Origin: Caballeronia sp031450805
GTDB taxonomy: Bacteria > Pseudomonadota > Gammaproteobacteria > Burkholderiales > Burkholderiaceae
Direction: 5' to 3'
Assembly: GCF_031450805.1 (NCBI RefSeq)
Contig: NZ_JARTVY010000002.1
Location: forward strand, 930,001-994,000
DNA length: 64,000 bases
Below the pieces are notes generated by a model. It saw only the letters and a list, made by a program, of their open reading frames with translations. It made no database searches and was not told where the DNA came from. The translations under genes and the position numbers were made by a program. Positions 1-8,075 of the stretch are shown one piece after another. Position 1 is the first letter of the stretch; each line of letters starts with the position of its first letter.

Positions 1-603
1 GCGCTCGATCACGATGCCCTCGCTCTTCATATCGGCGAGAAACATGGTCGCGGGGCCGTCGGCGAACTTCGCCATGATGATCGCAACGGCCGCGCCTTCC
101 GCACCGGTGATGAACCACTTGCGGCCGTCGATCACGTACCCGTCGCCATCGCGCGTGGCGATGGTTTGCAGCATCGCGGGGTCGGCGCCCGCACCCGGCG
201 GCGGCTCCGTCATGCAGAAGCACGAGCGAATGTCGCCGGCGGCCAGAGGACGCAGCCATCGCTCTTTCTGCCCGGGCGTCGCGATGGCTTCGAGCAGATG
301 CATGTTGCCTTCATCGGGCGCAGCAATATTCAGTGCGACCGGCCCAAGCGGCGAATAACCCGCTTCTTCGAAAAGAATCGCCTTGGCGACATGTCCCAGT
401 CCAAGCCCGCCGAACTCCGGCGACACATGGCTCGACAACAAGCCTGCCTTGCGCCCTTTGGCGATGAGTTCGGCGCGCAAGTCTTCGTTGGGCCCATGCG
501 GCGTGCAACGCGGATCGCGCTCGAACGGCACGATCTCTTCTGCAATGAACGTACGCACGCGGGCTTGCAAATCGGTCAGTTCTGGCGAAAGCGAAAAGTC
601 CAT
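1..603 (-). CDS. Acyl-CoA dehydrogenase, N-terminal 201 residues (3' end beyond window)
   Basis: The gene reads leftward and its C-terminal part lies outside the window. The visible 201 residues are the N-terminal helical domain and the start of the beta domain of an acyl-CoA dehydrogenase, which oxidises an acyl-CoA to the 2,3-enoyl-CoA with FAD. Supporting motifs are MTEP at about residues 131-134 and KWFITGA at about 162-168, both flavin/substrate-site signatures. The ATG at 603 gives the usual N-terminus starting MDFSLSPEL. The catalytic glutamate would be in the missing half, so substrate length cannot be judged. The 58 bp to the upstream pyrophosphohydrolase gene allow but do not prove cotranscription. 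Confidence 0.9.
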   Translation of the reverse strand, partial: MDFSLSPELTDLQARVRTFIAEEIVPFERDPRCTPHGPNEDLRAELIAKGRKAGLLSSHVSPEFGGLGLGHVAKAILFEEAGYSPLGPVALNIAAPDEGNMHLLEAIATPGQKERWLRPLAAGDIRSCFCMTEPPPGAGADPAMLQTIATRDGDGYVIDGRKWFITGAEGAAVAIIMAKFADGPATMFLADMKSEGIVIER

Positions 604-661
604 CGGCGGTCCTTGGTTTTCGTTGGGGTTCGGACGAGCTCAAGCCTGTGCGCGCCCTTCG

Positions 662-1042
662 TCATTCATCGTATTCGCTGTACTTGCGCGCATCGCCGCG
701 CACTTTATGCACCGGATATTTCGCGCGATTGATCGCCATCTTCTCGAGCAGTGCGCCATGCAGGTCGACATCGAGCGCATCGGCGAGCATCACCAGATAC
801 GCGAGGACGTCGGCCATTTCGTGGCGGACTGCGCGCAGCTTCGCGTCATCGAGCTCGGTTTTGTCGCCGGTCGAAAGCCAGGTGAACGGCTCAAGCAATT
901 CGCTTGCTTCGACGCTTAGCGCCGCCGCGAGGTTCTTGGGCGAATGAAAACGGCTCCAGTCGCGTTCACGGACGAACTCGCGCAGAAGGTCGCGCATCGC
1001 AGTGAGTTCGCTTGTTTCCTTCGTGGGCTCTTGCTGATTCAT
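662..1042 (-). CDS. MazG-like nucleotide pyrophosphohydrolase (dCTPase type)
   Basis: This 126-residue protein belongs to the all-alpha NTP pyrophosphatase superfamily, close to the RS21-C6/dCTPP1 type that hydrolyses (d)NTPs, often dCTP, to the monophosphate and pyrophosphate as a nucleotide-pool house-cleaning step. The metal-binding pattern is visible as ExxE at residues 45-48 and ExxD at 75-78. The length is typical for this single-domain family. I chose the ATG at 1042 (MNQQEPT) over the ATG four codons upstream because the upstream one overlaps the preceding gene's end region without a better ribosome site. It lies 12 bp downstream of the ketopantoate-reductase-like gene and is probably cotranscribed with it. 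Confidence 0.85.
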   Translation of the reverse strand: MNQQEPTKETSELTAMRDLLREFVRERDWSRFHSPKNLAAALSVEASELLEPFTWLSTGDKTELDDAKLRAVRHEMADVLAYLVMLADALDVDLHGALLEKMAINRAKYPVHKVRGDARKYSEYDE

Positions 1043-1054
1043 TCGTGATCTCAC

Positions 1055-2038
1055 TCATTGCGCGGGATAAAGTCCAAGCGTGCGCGCATGCAGCCGCGCG
1101 AGTCCGAGCAGCGCATCGGTGAACGGCGTGGGCACGCCGGTCATCACGCCGAGTTCGCGCACGGAAGCAACGAGCGCATCGAGTTCGACGGCCTTGCGTG
1201 CCTCGACATCTTGCAGCATCGAGGTTTTCATCGCCCCGAGCCTGAGCGTGACCGCGTGACGGTCGGCCGGTTCCTGTTCGATTTCAATGCCGAAGCGCGC
1301 GCCGATATCTTTCGCTTCCAGCATCACGCGCGTGACGAAATCGCGCACCAGGTCGTCGCTAAGAATGCGGTCCGTCGTCGCACCGGTGATTGCGCTGATC
1401 GGGTTCATCGTCATGTTGCCCCAGAGCTTGAACCACACATCACGCTGAATTTGCGGCGACATGGACGCATCGAATCCCGCCCTGGCGAAGAGTTCGACGA
1501 GCGATTCGACGCGCGCGCTACGCGTGCCGCCCGCTTCGCCGAGAATGAGCCCCTTGCCCTGCCGATGACGAATCAAGCCCGGCGCTTCGACGAAGCAGCT
1601 CGCATGGACGACGCAGCCGACCGTCTGCGCAACGGGGATCGCCGCGGCGATCGCGCCGTGCGGATCGACCGATGCGAGGCGCTTGCCGGCGAAGGCTTCG
1701 CCCAGGCCTTCGCAGAACCACCACGGCACGCCGTTCATCGCGGTCAGCACGGTCGTATGCGGTCCGATGAGCGGCGCGATGTGCGCGGCCACCGATTCCA
1801 TCGCCGGGGCTTTGACCGCGATCACGACGAGGTCCTGCGGCCCGAGATCGGCCGGTGCCGCGCTCGTTTCGAGCTGCAGCGCATGCGTTGCGTCCTGCTC
1901 GACGAGCCGCAGGCCGTGCGTCCTGAGCGCGTCGAGCGTCGCGCCGCGTGCGACGACGCTGACATCGCATCCTGCCTGCGCGAGCTTCACGCCGATCCAC
2001 CCGCCGATCGCGCCTGCGCCGTATATGCCAACCTTCAT
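1055..2038 (-). CDS. 2-dehydropantoate 2-reductase family protein
   Basis: The 327-residue product has the ApbA/PanE fold. It starts with a dinucleotide-binding GxGxxG loop at residues 7-12 and carries the family motif around KLWGNMTMNP in the C-terminal helical domain. PanE reduces ketopantoate to pantoate with NADPH for pantothenate and CoA synthesis. Burkholderiaceae carry several paralogues, some acting on other 2-oxo acids, so the substrate is uncertain and no symbol is given. The ATG at 2038 is preceded by a GAGGA ribosome site; an in-frame open stretch continues upstream to 2242 but is not conserved-looking. It may form a unit with the downstream pyrophosphohydrolase gene. Confidence 0.85.
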   Translation of the reverse strand: MKVGIYGAGAIGGWIGVKLAQAGCDVSVVARGATLDALRTHGLRLVEQDATHALQLETSAAPADLGPQDLVVIAVKAPAMESVAAHIAPLIGPHTTVLTAMNGVPWWFCEGLGEAFAGKRLASVDPHGAIAAAIPVAQTVGCVVHASCFVEAPGLIRHRQGKGLILGEAGGTRSARVESLVELFARAGFDASMSPQIQRDVWFKLWGNMTMNPISAITGATTDRILSDDLVRDFVTRVMLEAKDIGARFGIEIEQEPADRHAVTLRLGAMKTSMLQDVEARKAVELDALVASVRELGVMTGVPTPFTDALLGLARLHARTLGLYPAQ

Positions 2039-2193
2039 CGTGCCGTCCTCGCCATGAGCCGTGAAGCGCTCATTGTAAGAGCAGTCGCGTTGTCCGCACG
2101 ACTGGTGCAAACGATCGAATCTAGGCACAAGGAAGCGCTTTTCAAGAGTTCGAGAGCGAATAAAAAAACGCCTGGAAAATACGTCGTCCACTA

Positions 2194-2220
2194 TTGAAAC
2201 GATAGACACGGCTCCTATTT
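2194..2220 (+). promoter_or_regulatory. Sigma32-type heat-shock promoter for the Hsp20 pair
   Basis: TTGAAA at 2194-2199 and CCTATTT at 2214-2220 are separated by 14 bp. This fits the heat-shock sigma factor pattern CTTGAAA - spacer - CCCATNT with one mismatch in the downstream element. It would give a leader of roughly 60 nt before the first hsp20 start at 2290. The position in front of two small heat-shock genes makes the assignment more likely. Confidence 0.65.
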
Positions 2221-2289
2221 TCGATGCAACGGCGGTGGCCACTCACTGCCTTCATCGATCAACTTATCCACGTTATTGGAGACCGGACC

Positions 2290-2724
2290 ATGGGTGACTT
2301 CTACTTTGGCGGCGACCTGTTCCATGAGCTCGACCGCATGCAGCGGCAAATGTCGACAGTGTTCGGCAATCTCCCTTCGAGCATTCGTTCGAGCCGCACC
2401 GATGTCTTTCCGCAATTGAATATCGGCAGCACCGATGACGCAGTGGAAATCGTGGCGTTCGCGCCAGGCGTCGATCCTTCCTCGCTCGATGTCACCGTCG
2501 ACAAAGGCACGCTCACGATCAGCGGCGAGCGCAAGGCCGAAGCCCTGACCGAAGGCGCGCGCACCTACGCCAAGGAGCGCTTCACGGGCAGCTTCCGCCG
2601 CGTGATCGAACTGCCGCAGAACGCGGACGTCGACAAGGTCGCGGCCCGTTATGAAAACGGCATGCTGTCCATTACCGTCGGCAAGCGCGAAGCATCGAAG
2701 CCGCGCGCCATCACCATTCAATAA
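2290..2724 (+). CDS. Hsp20/alpha-crystallin small heat-shock protein (first of pair)
   Basis: This 144-residue cytoplasmic holdase binds unfolding proteins during heat stress without ATP. The alpha-crystallin domain spans about residues 40-140, with the segment PGVDPSSLDVTVDKGTLTI typical of its beta strands. The N-terminal arm is rich in Phe and Met, as is usual for oligomer and client binding. The ATG at 2290 follows a GGAG ribosome site; the longer open frame starting at 2224 adds a non-family extension and would begin inside the promoter leader. The next gene encodes a second Hsp20 19 bp downstream, and a sigma32-like promoter lies at 2194-2220. Confidence 0.93.
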   Translation: MGDFYFGGDLFHELDRMQRQMSTVFGNLPSSIRSSRTDVFPQLNIGSTDDAVEIVAFAPGVDPSSLDVTVDKGTLTISGERKAEALTEGARTYAKERFTGSFRRVIELPQNADVDKVAARYENGMLSITVGKREASKPRAITIQ

Positions 2725-2743
2725 TCGAAGACCGGAGTTCACC

Positions 2744-3148
2744 ATGACCGACACCACCCAGATTGCCCAGCGCAACGAAGGCGAAGTCACGCGCAAGAAC
2801 GACGACACGGTGCGCCGCGCAACGATCACCCCGTCCGTCGATATCGTCGAAGACAGCCACGGCATCACGCTATGGGCCGACCTGCCCGGCGTGCCGCGCG
2901 ACCGGCTCGACGTGAAAGTGCATGACGCAAGGCTCTATATCGAAGCCGAGGCGGTGGTATCCGCGCAGGCGGGATTGCGGGTCCATCACACCGAAGTGCG
3001 CGCGCCGCGCTTTGCCCGCGCCTTCACCGTCAGCGATGATTTCGACACCACGAAGATCGATGCCAATCTCACGAATGGCGTGCTGAAGCTGACCATTCCG
3101 CGCCGCGAAGAAGCACGTCCGCGCCGCATCGAAGTGCGTGCGAACTAA
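2744..3148 (+). CDS. Hsp20/alpha-crystallin small heat-shock protein (second of pair)
   Basis: The second small heat-shock protein has 134 residues. Its alpha-crystallin domain covers about residues 30-130, including WADLPGVPRDRLDVKVHDA, and the tail ends in IPRREEARPRRIEV. It lies 19 bp after the first hsp20 with a GGAG ribosome site and is followed by a strong hairpin terminator, so the two genes form a bicistronic unit. The two proteins differ considerably outside the domain, which fits partner paralogues that co-assemble or protect different clients. The ATG at 2744 was chosen because the frame upstream overlaps the first gene. Confidence 0.93.
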   Translation: MTDTTQIAQRNEGEVTRKNDDTVRRATITPSVDIVEDSHGITLWADLPGVPRDRLDVKVHDARLYIEAEAVVSAQAGLRVHHTEVRAPRFARAFTVSDDFDTTKIDANLTNGVLKLTIPRREEARPRRIEVRAN

Positions 3149-3166
3149 AGAATCCTCAAGCTGTCG

Positions 3167-3197
3167 ATGGCCGCGAATCTCGCGGCCATTTTTTATT
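3167..3197 (+). terminator. Rho-independent terminator of the hsp20 pair
   Basis: A perfect 10-bp stem, ATGGCCGCGA (3167-3176) with TCGCGGCCAT (3180-3189), has a 3-nt loop and is followed by a T-rich run. It sits 18 bp after the second hsp20 stop codon. Confidence 0.9.
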
Positions 3198-3214
3198 CCA
3201 GTTAAGCGGCCCCT

Positions 3215-3220
3215 TATAAT
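3215..3220 (+). promoter_or_regulatory. Consensus -10 element (TATAAT) before the binding-protein gene
   Basis: TATAAT lies 54 bp upstream of the GTG start at 3274 and just after the hsp20 terminator, so the gene needs its own promoter here. No good -35 hexamer is visible at 16-18 bp spacing, so an activator may be required. Confidence 0.4.
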
Positions 3221-3273
3221 TCTTGTGGCAGTTCAGAAATATTCCAATCTATTGCTAAAGAAAAGGGACGATC

Positions 3274-4053
3274 GTGAACAGGCTGTTGACTGTGTTGTTG
3301 GGTTCCATGCTGACCGTGTCCATCGGCGCGCATGCTAAAGACTGGTCGACCATTCGCTTTGGCGTCGACGCAAGCTATCCGCCGTTCGAATCCAAAGCGC
3401 CGGACGGCAAGCTCGTCGGTTTCGATATCGATGTCGGCAATGAGTTGTGCCGGCGCGTGCAAGCAAAATGCGTGTGGATTGAAAACGCATTCGACGGCAT
3501 GATTCCGGGCCTCAAATCGCGCAAGTTCGACGGCGTGCTCTCCACCATGTCGATGACGCCCGCGCGCGTCAAGCAGATCGCTTTCTCCAGCAAACTCTTT
3601 CACGTGCCGACGCGCCTCGTCGCCAAACGCGATTCGAAAATCGAGCCTACGGCCGAATCACTTGCGGGCAAATCGGTCGGCGTCGAACAAGGCTCCATGC
3701 AGGAAACGTATGCCAAAGCGCATTGGGGCGCCAAGGGCGTGACGGTCGTTTCGTATGCGGATCAGGACCAGGTCTATGCAGACCTGCTTACGGGCCGCCT
3801 CGATGCATCGCTGCAAAACGCGGTGCAAGCGGAACGCGGCTTTCTCGATACGCCGCGCGGCAAGCCTTACGGTTTCGCCGGTCCGGCGCTCGAAGACAGC
3901 GCCATTTTCGGCGCCGGGACGGCAATCGGCTTGCGCAAGGAAGACACTGATCTGAAGGAAAAGCTCGACGGCGCGATCGCCGCGATGATCAAGGACGGCA
4001 CGTACAAGCGCATCGAGCAGAAGTACTTCGACTTCGACATCTACGGCGAGTGA
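3274..4053 (+). CDS. Periplasmic lysine/arginine/ornithine/histidine-binding protein (ArgT/HisJ type)
   Basis: This 259-residue solute-binding protein family 3 member would capture basic amino acids or histidine in the periplasm for an ABC importer. Residues 1-21 are a signal peptide ending at AHA-K. The mature part has the family signature FGVDASYPPFESK, the ligand-site stretch SMTPARVKQIAFS and the C-terminal helix KDGTYKRIEQKYF. It starts with GTG after a GGGAC ribosome site. No permease or ATPase gene is adjacent, so the importer must be encoded elsewhere. A close paralogue, about three-quarters identical by eye, is at 57291-58082. The nearby hut genes make histidine a reasonable but unproven ligand. 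Confidence 0.92.
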   Translation: MNRLLTVLLGSMLTVSIGAHAKDWSTIRFGVDASYPPFESKAPDGKLVGFDIDVGNELCRRVQAKCVWIENAFDGMIPGLKSRKFDGVLSTMSMTPARVKQIAFSSKLFHVPTRLVAKRDSKIEPTAESLAGKSVGVEQGSMQETYAKAHWGAKGVTVVSYADQDQVYADLLTGRLDASLQNAVQAERGFLDTPRGKPYGFAGPALEDSAIFGAGTAIGLRKEDTDLKEKLDGAIAAMIKDGTYKRIEQKYFDFDIYGE

Positions 4054-4231
4054 CTGTCCGGTTTTCTCCGACGATTGACGCGCCCATGCGTTAGCGACTG
4101 TCGTTATTGCACGAACGCCACGCTGAAAATTACACTGAGAAACAAGCTGTTTTCGGCGTTGCGCGGATGGCCGCCATCGGCACGGTGCTTGCATGCGATG
4201 GCGGCACATGGAGAACTGTTTCGGGGACATC

Positions 4232-4540
4232 ATGCATCACTCGATCGAACCTCACGAGCTCGGAAAGATCGACCTCGCACGCTTTCAGATCGTGCAGGTT
4301 TCCGATGGCACGAACACCGTCGTGCTATGGGAAGCGCCGGAACCGGATGCTTTATTGCCACTGCATATGCAAGCGGCAACGCTGACCATTCGTCTGTGCG
4401 ATCCGCTGAACCCCGTGCGCAGAAAGGACGTATGCGAGCGTTTGCAGGCCCATCTCGCGGCGTCGCGCAACGGGAACAAAAACCCGGCGCGCCAGCGCAC
4501 TCACTCGCATCGTTCGAATACGGCGGAACATCGCGCTTGA
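4232..4540 (+). CDS. Hypothetical protein (102 aa)
   Basis: I do not recognise this protein. The frame from ATG 4232 (MHHSIEPHELGK) follows a GGGGAC ribosome site and has the high third-position GC of its neighbours. It has no signal peptide or membrane segment. The first 65 residues look like a compact beta-rich domain with alternating hydrophobics (FQIVQVSDGTNTVVLWEAP), and the tail from about residue 80 is basic and polar (Arg, His, Asn). It converges with the MocR gene 14 bp away. The open frame continues upstream to 4193, but the resulting extension has no better ribosome site. Confidence 0.55.
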   Translation: MHHSIEPHELGKIDLARFQIVQVSDGTNTVVLWEAPEPDALLPLHMQAATLTIRLCDPLNPVRRKDVCERLQAHLAASRNGNKNPARQRTHSHRSNTAEHRA

Positions 4541-4554
4541 AAATGCTCGGACGG

Positions 4555-5961
4555 TTAAAGCAATTCGCCTAAGAAATTCCAGAGCGCGTCGTCGACCGAA
4601 TAAGGGACGTTGAAGCGAAAGCACGCACTCGGCGCATCGCCCGGCCGGAAATACGAACCGGGCGCGAGCCAGATGCCGTGCTCGAGCGCGCGCGTCGCGA
4701 CCGCGCCTGCCTCGGACGGATCGATCGGTAAGGCCGCCCATAGGAAAAGACCTGCGCGCGGACGACGGAACAAGGTCACGCCCAGCGCATCCATGCGCTC
4801 TTCGACGAGCGCGTGCGCGTCCTTGAGCTTGTCGGCGACGAACTCGACGTGGCGCGCATAACGACCTTCCGTCAGCACTTTCTCGACGATACGCTCCGTC
4901 GCCTCCGAGGACGTCAGGCCCACGGCCATCTTCGTGCGCGCCAGTTCGCGCAGCACGTCGCGCTCGGCGACGATATAGCCGCAGCGCAGCGAAGGCGTGA
5001 TGGTCTTTGCGAAGCCGCCGACATACAACACGCGATTGAGTCCTTCCATCGCCGCGAGCACCGGCGCGCCGGGTGGCGCGAGCTCGCGGTTCACGTCGTC
5101 CTCGACGACCCACAGGCCATGACGCTCCGCGATCTGCATCAGGCGGAACGCCGATGCCATGCTGAACGTCGCGCCCGTCGGATTCTGCAGCGTGGTATTG
5201 AGGAAGACAGCCTTCGGCCGATGCTCGACGACAATGCGCTCGAACACGTCCGTATCGATGCCCGCGACGGTACGCGGCACGCCATGCACGTCGAGTCCGG
5301 CGAGCCGGAGAATCTGCAGCAGATTGCAGTAGCCGGGATCTTCGACCACCACGGCGTCGCCGGGGCGCAGCAAGGTACGCACGATCAGATCGAGCGCCTG
5401 CGTCGCGCCGGTCGTAAGAAGCACGTTGGATGCGGCATCGACCGGCAAGCCGTGACGATCCAGTTGCTCGGCAATGCGTTCGCGCAGCGGCGCGAAACCG
5501 TACGGATGCCCGTAATCCGCGATGCGCGCCGCCGGCACGCGGCTCGTCGCGCGCAACGCATGTTGCAGGCCGCTTTCGTTGACCCATTCGTTCGGCAGCC
5601 AGCCGCAGCCGGATTTGATCGGCACCGAATGATCGGCGAAGACATCGGAGAGCAGCCATGTCGCGGTGAGGCTCGGCGGCTGCCACTCGACCGGGCGCGC
5701 ACGTTCGGCATGATCGCGCAGGGCCACGCGATAGCCCGATCCGTGCCGGGCGGTGACGAGCCCCATCGACACGAGCCGGCCATAGGCTTCCGTCACCGTG
5801 AACGTGCTCAAGCCGTGCTGCCCGGCGAGACGCCGCACCGACGGCAATAACGCGCCCGCGCGCAGTGTTTCCGCTTCGATCGCGGACGAAAACGCGCGCA
5901 CGATTTGTTCGACGAGCGTCGGCGCCTGCCGCGAGCCGCGCTCCAGCTTCAGTTCTATCAT
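4555..5961 (-). CDS. MocR/GabR-type regulator (GntR HTH fused to aminotransferase domain)
   Basis: The 468-residue protein carries an N-terminal GntR winged helix-turn-helix (about residues 10-78) joined by a linker to a fold-type I aminotransferase domain (about 110-468). The PLP lysine is K319 in FAKTITPSLR, and the QNPTG (260 region) and VVEDDV motifs of the cofactor pocket are present. MocR proteins sense an amino-compound that reacts with bound PLP and usually control the divergent gene. Here that gene encodes an omega-amino-acid aminotransferase, whose start is 134 bp away. The most likely role is therefore ligand-dependent control of that gene plus autoregulation. Paired direct repeats in the intergenic region are candidate operators. 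Confidence 0.92.
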   Translation of the reverse strand: MIELKLERGSRQAPTLVEQIVRAFSSAIEAETLRAGALLPSVRRLAGQHGLSTFTVTEAYGRLVSMGLVTARHGSGYRVALRDHAERARPVEWQPPSLTATWLLSDVFADHSVPIKSGCGWLPNEWVNESGLQHALRATSRVPAARIADYGHPYGFAPLRERIAEQLDRHGLPVDAASNVLLTTGATQALDLIVRTLLRPGDAVVVEDPGYCNLLQILRLAGLDVHGVPRTVAGIDTDVFERIVVEHRPKAVFLNTTLQNPTGATFSMASAFRLMQIAERHGLWVVEDDVNRELAPPGAPVLAAMEGLNRVLYVGGFAKTITPSLRCGYIVAERDVLRELARTKMAVGLTSSEATERIVEKVLTEGRYARHVEFVADKLKDAHALVEERMDALGVTLFRRPRAGLFLWAALPIDPSEAGAVATRALEHGIWLAPGSYFRPGDAPSACFRFNVPYSVDDALWNFLGELL

Positions 5962-5982
5962 GGGATCGATCGGCCGCTACCG

Positions 5983-6016
5983 GCCAGCACAGTTTGCCGC
6001 ATTTTGCCAGCACAGT
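5983..6016. promoter_or_regulatory. Direct repeat, candidate MocR operator
   Basis: GCCAGCACAGT occurs twice in the same orientation, at 5983-5993 and 6006-6016, 23 bp apart start to start (about two helical turns). It lies in the 134-bp region between the divergent MocR and aminotransferase genes. MocR/GabR proteins characteristically bind direct repeats, so this is the obvious operator; binding is inferred. Confidence 0.55.
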
Positions 6017-6095
6017 CGGCAGGGCAGTAGAAGAACTGTCTATGCCGCACCATTTTTTCCGCGACTAGAGTGACCGTTCTTCCTGGAGACCCGTT

Positions 6096-7424
6096 ATGAA
6101 TGCTCGCCCTGTCATCGACGATCTGTCGTCGTTCTGGATGCCCTTCACCGCCAACCGCCAGTTCAAGGCCGCGCCGCGCCTTCTCGAGAGCGCAAAAGGC
6201 ATGTACTACCGCTCGACCGATGGCCGGGAAGTGCTCGACGGCTGCGCGGGGCTCTGGTGTGTGAACGCGGGACATTGCCGGGACGAGATCGTCGATGCCG
6301 TGCAGAAGGCGCTCGCCACGCTCGACTTCGCGCCGACGTTCCAGATGGGCCATCCGCTCGCGTTCGAGGCGGCGTCGAAGGTTGCCGCGCTGATGCCGGA
6401 AGGGCTGGATCGCATCTTCTTCACGAATTCGGGTTCCGAGTCCGTCGATACCGCGCTGAAGATCGCGATTGCCTACCATCGCGCGCGCGGCGAAGGACAG
6501 CGCACGCGGTTCATCGGGCGCGAGCGCGGCTATCACGGCGTGGGCTTCGGCGGCATTTCGGTGGGCGGCATTGCGCCGAATCGCAAGACGTTCTCGGGCG
6601 CGCTGTTGCCGTCGGTCGATCATCTGCCGCATACGCACGATCTCGCCCACAACGCGTTTTCGAAGGGCCAGCCTGCGTGGGGCGAACACCTCGCGGACGA
6701 ACTCGAGCGCATCGTCGCGCTGCACGATGCATCGACGATTGCGGCCGTGATCGTCGAACCCGTCGCCGGTTCCACCGGCGTGCTGATTCCGCCGAAGGGC
6801 TATCTGCAGAAGCTGCGCGACATTTGCACGAAACACGGCATCCTGCTGATCTTCGATGAAGTCATCACCGGTTTCGGCCGTCTCGGCAAGGCCACGGCGA
6901 GCGCGTACTTTGGCGTGACGCCCGACATCATCACGATGGCCAAGGCGATCAACAACGCGACGATTCCGATGGGCGCGGTCGCGGCGCATCGCCGCGTGCA
7001 CGACGCGATCGTCGATGCCGGCGCGGCGAACGCCATCGAACTCTTTCACGGCTACACGTACTCCGCGCATCCGGCGGCGACCGCGGCGGCCATCGCCACG
7101 CTCGATCTCTATTCGCGCGACAAGCTCTTCGAGCGCGCGGCGTCGAAGGCGGAGAAGTTCGAAAACGCGGCGCATGCGCTGCGCGACGCGCCTTTCGTGA
7201 AGGACATTCGCAATCTCGGACTGGTCGCGGGAATCGAGCTCGAATCGCGCGATGGCGCGCCGGGCGCACGCGCCTACGAGGTGTTCGTCAAGTGCTTCGA
7301 GGCGGGCTTGCTCGTGCGCTATACCGGCGACATCCTCGCGTTCTCGCCGCCGCTCATCGTCGAGGATGATCAGATCGAACACATCTTCGGGACCGTGCGG
7401 AAGGTGCTGGAGAGCGTGAAGTAG
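6096..7424 (+). CDS. Omega-amino acid (beta-alanine)--pyruvate aminotransferase
   Basis: This 442-residue class III PLP aminotransferase transfers the terminal amino group of beta-alanine or related omega-amino acids to pyruvate, giving malonate semialdehyde and alanine. The PLP lysine is K283 in MAKAINN, and the cofactor Asp is D254 in LIFDEVITGFGR. The N-terminus SSFWMPFTANRQFKAAPR and the segment DGCAGLWCVNAGH match the omega-amino-acid:pyruvate subgroup better than 4-aminobutyrate transaminases. The usual partner, methylmalonate-semialdehyde dehydrogenase, is not adjacent. A GGAG ribosome site precedes ATG 6096. The divergent MocR gene is the probable regulator. Confidence 0.9.
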   Translation: MNARPVIDDLSSFWMPFTANRQFKAAPRLLESAKGMYYRSTDGREVLDGCAGLWCVNAGHCRDEIVDAVQKALATLDFAPTFQMGHPLAFEAASKVAALMPEGLDRIFFTNSGSESVDTALKIAIAYHRARGEGQRTRFIGRERGYHGVGFGGISVGGIAPNRKTFSGALLPSVDHLPHTHDLAHNAFSKGQPAWGEHLADELERIVALHDASTIAAVIVEPVAGSTGVLIPPKGYLQKLRDICTKHGILLIFDEVITGFGRLGKATASAYFGVTPDIITMAKAINNATIPMGAVAAHRRVHDAIVDAGAANAIELFHGYTYSAHPAATAAAIATLDLYSRDKLFERAASKAEKFENAAHALRDAPFVKDIRNLGLVAGIELESRDGAPGARAYEVFVKCFEAGLLVRYTGDILAFSPPLIVEDDQIEHIFGTVRKVLESVK

Positions 7425-7538
7425 CTTTGAGACGATCGCGCGTGTCTATGAGACGCGCGCGCATTCACGTCGATGCGGTGCGCCCCTACAGTTGAGCCAT
7501 GCCATGCAGATGGCGATCAACGAAACCAGGAGCACACC

Positions 7539-8075
7539 ATGTCACGTCTTTCTCAGGTCAACGTCAACGAAGCCAGCGGCAAGACTGCGGAGCTTTTCGC
7601 CGCCATCAGGAAGGCCGCCGGCCGCGTGCCGAACGCGTACGCGACGATCGGCACGCACAGCCCCGGCGCACTGGGCGCGGCGCTCGCCAACGATGCCGTG
7701 CTCGCGAAGAGCAGTCTCGACAAGGCGGATGCCGAAGCGATCAAGCTCGCCATCAGTGAACTGGCGGGTTGCGATTACTGTGCAGCGGCGCATACGGTCG
7801 TCGGCAAGATGGCCGGCCTGACGCAACTGGAAACGCAGCAGATTCGCGCGGGCGAAGCGACCGGCAACGCGAAGCGCGACGCCCTCGTGCGCTTCGTGCG
7901 GCAAGTCGCCGATTCACGCGGTACGGTCGATGCCCGCGTGCTCGGAGATGTGCGCGAAGCCGGCTATTCGGAGGCGCAGGTCATCGACGCGCTGTTCGCG
8001 ATGAGCGTCATCAACTTCACGAACCTGGTGAACCGGGTGAACGACACGACGGTGGATTTTCCGGCGCTCGTCTAG
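7539..8075 (+). CDS. Carboxymuconolactone decarboxylase / AhpD-like protein
   Basis: The 178-residue product has the AhpD-like fold. The redox motif CxxCxxxH is present as C78, C81 and H85 in GCDYCAAAHTVV. Family members with this motif reduce peroxides or disulphides; they are often called alkylhydroperoxidases, though many are uncharacterised. The ATG at 7539 has an AGGAG ribosome site 6 bp upstream. It is monocistronic and converges with the slipin gene, overlapping its stop by 4 bp. Presence of both cysteines and the histidine argues for a redox role rather than gamma-carboxymuconolactone decarboxylation. Confidence 0.87.
   Translation: MSRLSQVNVNEASGKTAELFAAIRKAAGRVPNAYATIGTHSPGALGAALANDAVLAKSSLDKADAEAIKLAISELAGCDYCAAAHTVVGKMAGLTQLETQQIRAGEATGNAKRDALVRFVRQVADSRGTVDARVLGDVREAGYSEAQVIDALFAMSVINFTNLVNRVNDTTVDFPALV

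Noticed and set aside
2039..2242. Longer N-terminus of the 2-dehydropantoate reductase-like protein from 2242
   Set aside because: It adds 68 residues of non-family sequence and overlaps the heat-shock promoter; the ATG at 2038 has a GAGGA site.
7430..7475. GC-rich hairpin after the omega-amino-acid aminotransferase (GCGCGT...ACGCGC)
   Set aside because: It has no following T run and is not a convincing terminator.
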